Assembly: GCA_028705785.1 (NCBI GenBank)
Contig: JAQWCT010000010.1
Span: 1 to 22,489 of the forward strand
DNA length: 22,489 nucleotides
Direction: 5' to 3'
DNA from: Sulfurospirillaceae bacterium
GTDB lineage: Bacteria > Campylobacterota > Campylobacteria > Campylobacterales > Sulfurospirillaceae
In this document: positions 20,175 to 22,489 of the stretch, piece after piece
Layout: each line of letters starts with the position of its first letter
Position numbering within the stretch: position 1 is the first letter of the stretch
Translations under genes and position numbers: made by a program
Notes under the pieces: generated by a model
What the model was told of the DNA's origin: nothing
The model's input: the letters and a program-made list of their open reading frames with translations, nothing else
Databases searched by the model: none

Positions 20175-20824
20175 CTAGATGCCTAGCTCTTGTCTTTTAA
20201 AGTACTCTTTGCCAACTTTACACAAAGGACACGCGTTAGGCGCTTTTTTGCCTCTATGGATATGACACACACTTCACAGACCCAGATTTCTTCGTTTTCA
20301 TCGCTAAAGAAGCCATCTTCTCTCATTGCATCTTGCAATGCTTTGTATTCTCTTTCGTGTTCAACTTCAACTTTACCGATGGCATTGAAAAGGCGAGCGA
20401 GGTCTTTATGTCCTTCTTCTTCTGCAATTTTTGCAAATGATGGATACATAATGGTGTGTTCGTAGTTTTCACCCTCCATCGCAGCATCAAGATTTTTGAG
20501 CGTAATTTCAGTTTCAGCACCATCTACAAGTTTATGGTATGCCTTAAACTCAGCTCTTGCATGCCATTTTTCATTCTCAGCTGCTTCTCTAAAGTGACGA
20601 GAAACTGCATGCCAGCCTTCTTCTTGTGCGATGTCTGCAAAAAGGTCATATTTGTTTCTTGCTTGTGACTCACCTGCAAAGGCTTTCATCAAATTAACCG
20701 CAGTTAAATCACTGGTAATGCACGCCATCTCTTCTCCACAACAGGTCAGTTTTCCACCACCTACGCTTTGAACTTCAACCTCGTTGCCACATTTACTACA
20801 TTTATAAGTTTCATACTGTCTCAT
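20175..20824 (-). pseudogene. rbr: Desulforubrerythrin with frameshift in its C-terminal rubredoxin domain
   Basis: The frame from ATG 20824 encodes an N-terminal desulforedoxin-like site (C9-x2-C12, C28-C29), a four-helix di-iron ferritin-like domain (AFAGESQARNKYDLF, AENEKWHARAEF, EEEGHKDLARLF, VEVEHEREYKAL) and the first Cys pair of a rubredoxin domain (VCEVC), the layout of the C. jejuni desulforubrerythrin (peroxide reduction). After VCEVC the frame becomes unlike rubredoxin and stops at 20183. One added base near 20266 would restore HIHRGKKAPNACPLC and a stop at 20175-20177: ATGAC-ACACAC here against an expected ATGACCACACAC. So one C is missing, by mutation or by sequencing error. As given, the protein has the di-iron part but no C-terminal rubredoxin. 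AGGAG precedes the ATG. Confidence 0.85.
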
Positions 20825-20851
20825 TTTTTCTCCTAAAGTTTTGATGGAGTA

Positions 20852-20909
20852 ATTGTAAACAAAATGAGCTTAAATACAAATAAATACTAATTAATAAAAA
20901 TTATTAGTA
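20852..20909 (-). promoter_or_regulatory. Rubrerythrin promoter with upstream inverted repeat
   Basis: The reverse strand has TACAAT at 20852-20857, about 28 bases before the ATG. Upstream, TACTAAT-N11-ATTAGTA (20885-20909) is a 7-bp inverted repeat at about the -35 to -60 region. A PerR- or Fur-type operator would suit a peroxide-reducing enzyme, but the sequence does not settle it. The gap to 20985 also holds a TATAAATTATAG-type -10 for the transporter on the other strand. Confidence 0.45.
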
Positions 20910-20984
20910 ATGAACTCAAAAAGAGCAATTTTGTTCTATATAAATTATAGTGATTGTTGTAGACTTTCACCATAAGGAGTTTCA

Positions 20985-21887
20985 ATGCACCAAACCAATA
21001 AAAATCTATTTTTCTTTTTACTTTTCCTTTCTATGCTGGCATGGGGTGGTTCATGGGTTAATGTTAAAGTTTTAAGTGCCTATATCAACGAATTTGAAAT
21101 GGTCTTTTTGCGCTTTTTCATCACGGCACTTTCGATGATACCCATTATGTTTTGGCTCAAAAAATCATTTAAAATCGACCTCAAAAGCTTTGGATTGGTC
21201 GTGCTCACTTCCATCGCGTTGATCGCTTATATGAAGTATTTTTTTCTAGGAACAAAGTTTGGAACAGCCTCGCTAGGAAGTGCGATGGTCACAACACTTA
21301 TTCCTATCAATACCTTTCTTATCTTAGCGCTCATGCGTGTCAAAAAAATCAACCGAAGAAGTGCTTTTGCTCTTGGCTTAGGCGCTATTGGGGTTTTAAC
21401 AATGCTTAATGTTTGGAAGTTTGACCTTGCACAAGTAATGGTCATTCAAAATCTTTATTTTCTACTTGCCTCTATTCCTTGGCCTATCGTTACTATTTTG
21501 AGTTCCAAATCAACTAAAATTTCTCCTATCGTTTTTACCTTTTACATGTATGTCGTGACCGTCGTGATTGTCTGTCTGTTTTTTGTGAGAGTTGAAGAGA
21601 TTGCTTTTGCAAGTTTTGATGCTATTTTTTGGATAAATATACTCCTACTCGCTTTTGCCGCCTCAACTTTTGCTAATACCGTCTATTTTTTAGGCATTGA
21701 AAGACTAGGTGCTGGAGAAGTAAGTTCGTTTATCTTCTTAGTTCCTTTTTTGGCTATTATGCTCAGTGCCATCTTTTTGCACGAAACCATCGATAGTTCG
21801 GTCATTATAGGTACAATTTTGACGATTGTAGCGGTTAAAATACTCAATGACATCAAGATTTTTAAATCCAAACGCAAAGAATTATAG
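20985..21887 (+). CDS. EamA-family DMT transporter
   Basis: The 300-residue protein has about ten hydrophobic helices in the EamA two-repeat arrangement. The first repeat starts FFFLLFLSMLAWGGSWVNVK with the W-G-x-x-x motif typical of the family, and LRFFITALSMIPIMFWLKK; the second has VYFLGIERLGAGEVSSFIF, LVPFLAIMLSAIFLHETIDS and a closing VIIGTILTIVAVKIL, with the family P-x-x-A...E segment. The substrate is unknown. AAGGAG lies ahead of the ATG, and a TATAAATTATAG stretch at about 20939-20950 could be its -10. A TTTACATGTATG variant lies at 21541. It is 10 bases upstream of a second EamA gene, probably in one operon. Confidence 0.87.
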   Translation: MHQTNKNLFFFLLFLSMLAWGGSWVNVKVLSAYINEFEMVFLRFFITALSMIPIMFWLKKSFKIDLKSFGLVVLTSIALIAYMKYFFLGTKFGTASLGSAMVTTLIPINTFLILALMRVKKINRRSAFALGLGAIGVLTMLNVWKFDLAQVMVIQNLYFLLASIPWPIVTILSSKSTKISPIVFTFYMYVVTVVIVCLFFVRVEEIAFASFDAIFWINILLLAFAASTFANTVYFLGIERLGAGEVSSFIFLVPFLAIMLSAIFLHETIDSSVIIGTILTIVAVKILNDIKIFKSKRKEL

Positions 21888-21897
21888 GAGTGGATTG

Positions 21898-22489
21898 ATG
21901 CCTTTTTCTCATGTTTTGTTAGCTTTGTCCGTCATTGCTATTTGGGGTATTAACTTTGTGGTGATTCAAATAGGGCTTAGAGAGTTACCGCCCATTTTTC
22001 TAACTTTTTTACGCTTCTTTTTTGCGGCATTTCCTGCGGTCTTTTTTATCAAACGACCACAAATTCCCTTTAAGATGCTTTTTGCCTATGCGATGTTGAT
22101 GTTTACGCTTGATTTTGCTTTTCTTTTTTCAGGTATGTATGCAGGGGTGAGTTCTGGTATCGCTTCACTCACTTTACAAACACAGGTCTTTTTTACCGCT
22201 ATCTTAGCGATGATATTTCTCAAAGAAAAGCTAACATCTTGGCAGATTTTAGGAGCTTTAGTCGCTTTTTGTGGCATTGGACTTGTAGCGATAAATACAG
22301 GAGGCGATGTCAATACTTTGGGATTACTCCTCGTAGAATTTGCAGCACTTTCATGGGCGGGAGGAAACTTAGTCTCAAAAAAAATCGGTAAAGTCGATAT
22401 GTTCTCCCTCGTCGTTTGGGGAAGCCTTGTGGCATGGCCACCTCTTTTGCTTCTCTCCTTTATACTAGAACATGGAAAATTGAGCGTAG
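21898..22489 (+). CDS. eamA: EamA-family transporter, O-acetylserine/cysteine exporter type, 3' end outside window
   Basis: The frame from ATG 21898 is open to the window edge, 197 residues. It closely follows the E. coli EamA (YdeD) pattern: LLALSVIAIWGINFVVIQIG, RELPPIFLTFLRFFFAAFPA, AGVSSGIASLTLQTQVFFTA, FLKEKLTSWQILGALVAFCG and ALSWAGGNLVSKKIGKVDMF. E. coli EamA exports O-acetylserine and cysteine; the same substrate here is inferred from resemblance only. TAGGAG lies seven bases before the ATG. It starts ten bases after the other EamA gene, which is more divergent, so the pair is not a recent duplication. Confidence 0.85.
   Translation, partial: MPFSHVLLALSVIAIWGINFVVIQIGLRELPPIFLTFLRFFFAAFPAVFFIKRPQIPFKMLFAYAMLMFTLDFAFLFSGMYAGVSSGIASLTLQTQVFFTAILAMIFLKEKLTSWQILGALVAFCGIGLVAINTGGDVNTLGLLLVEFAALSWAGGNLVSKKIGKVDMFSLVVWGSLVAWPPLLLLSFILEHGKLSV

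Noticed and set aside
1..22489. CRISPR arrays, rRNA, tRNA or insertion sequences
   Set aside because: No regularly spaced direct repeats, no cloverleaf with CCA-type ends and no transposase-like frames were seen; the TACATGTA elements are irregularly spaced and not CRISPR repeats.

Overview
The window looks like a Campylobacterota (Epsilonproteobacteria) chromosome of Sulfurospirillum type; this is inference, no database was searched. Support comes from AT-rich DNA with AAGGAG ribosome sites, sigma-54 promoters of the GGAAC-N7-TTGCA form familiar from Campylobacter and Helicobacter, and protein families typical of that phylum: an MdaB-type quinone reductase with HxlR regulator, a desulforubrerythrin like that of Campylobacter jejuni, and a Cys-rich Sel1-repeat protein.

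Positions 663-15061 form an accessory nitrogen-fixation (nif) cluster. A leftward set (8Fe ferredoxin, NifX-like protein, FprA flavodiiron protein) and a rightward set (nifE, nifN) leave a short gap holding two divergent sigma-54 promoters. A homocysteine S-methyltransferase gene follows, then a large soluble sensor protein ending in a CheW domain, with its own sigma-54-like promoter and a strong terminator. A divergent mdaB/hxlR pair interrupts the cluster. From a third sigma-54-like promoter at 10191 runs a long set: nifX paralogue, NifX-associated DUF269 protein, flavodoxin, nifW, nifZ, a degenerate and a canonical 2Fe-2S ferredoxin, rpoN, a short nifQ and a nifO/ArsC-like gene. Together these cover FeMo-cofactor assembly (NifE/N/X/Q), nitrogenase maturation and protection (NifW/Z, FprA), electron supply (flavodoxin, ferredoxins) and transcription (RpoN). 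nifHDK, nifB, nifU/S/V and nifA are not in the window.

The left edge (1-616) is a truncated GAF plus HD-GYP signalling gene. Right of 15062 the content is ordinary: a YgjP-like metallopeptidase, a PhzF-family protein, an unknown membrane protein, a DMT transporter, a secreted Sel1-repeat protein, two small lipoproteins, a desulforubrerythrin whose C-terminal rubredoxin domain is broken by one missing base, and two EamA-type transporters, the last cut by the window end.

Most interesting signals: (1) a 12-bp palindrome, TTTACATGTAAA and close variants, at 15 places inside and between genes and in all three reading frames; (2) a nif-linked sensor-CheW fusion with duplicated sensory modules and Cys pairs; (3) a nif cluster that carries its own rpoN next to matching promoters, including one that would give an almost leaderless nifE mRNA; (4) the frameshifted desulforubrerythrin.
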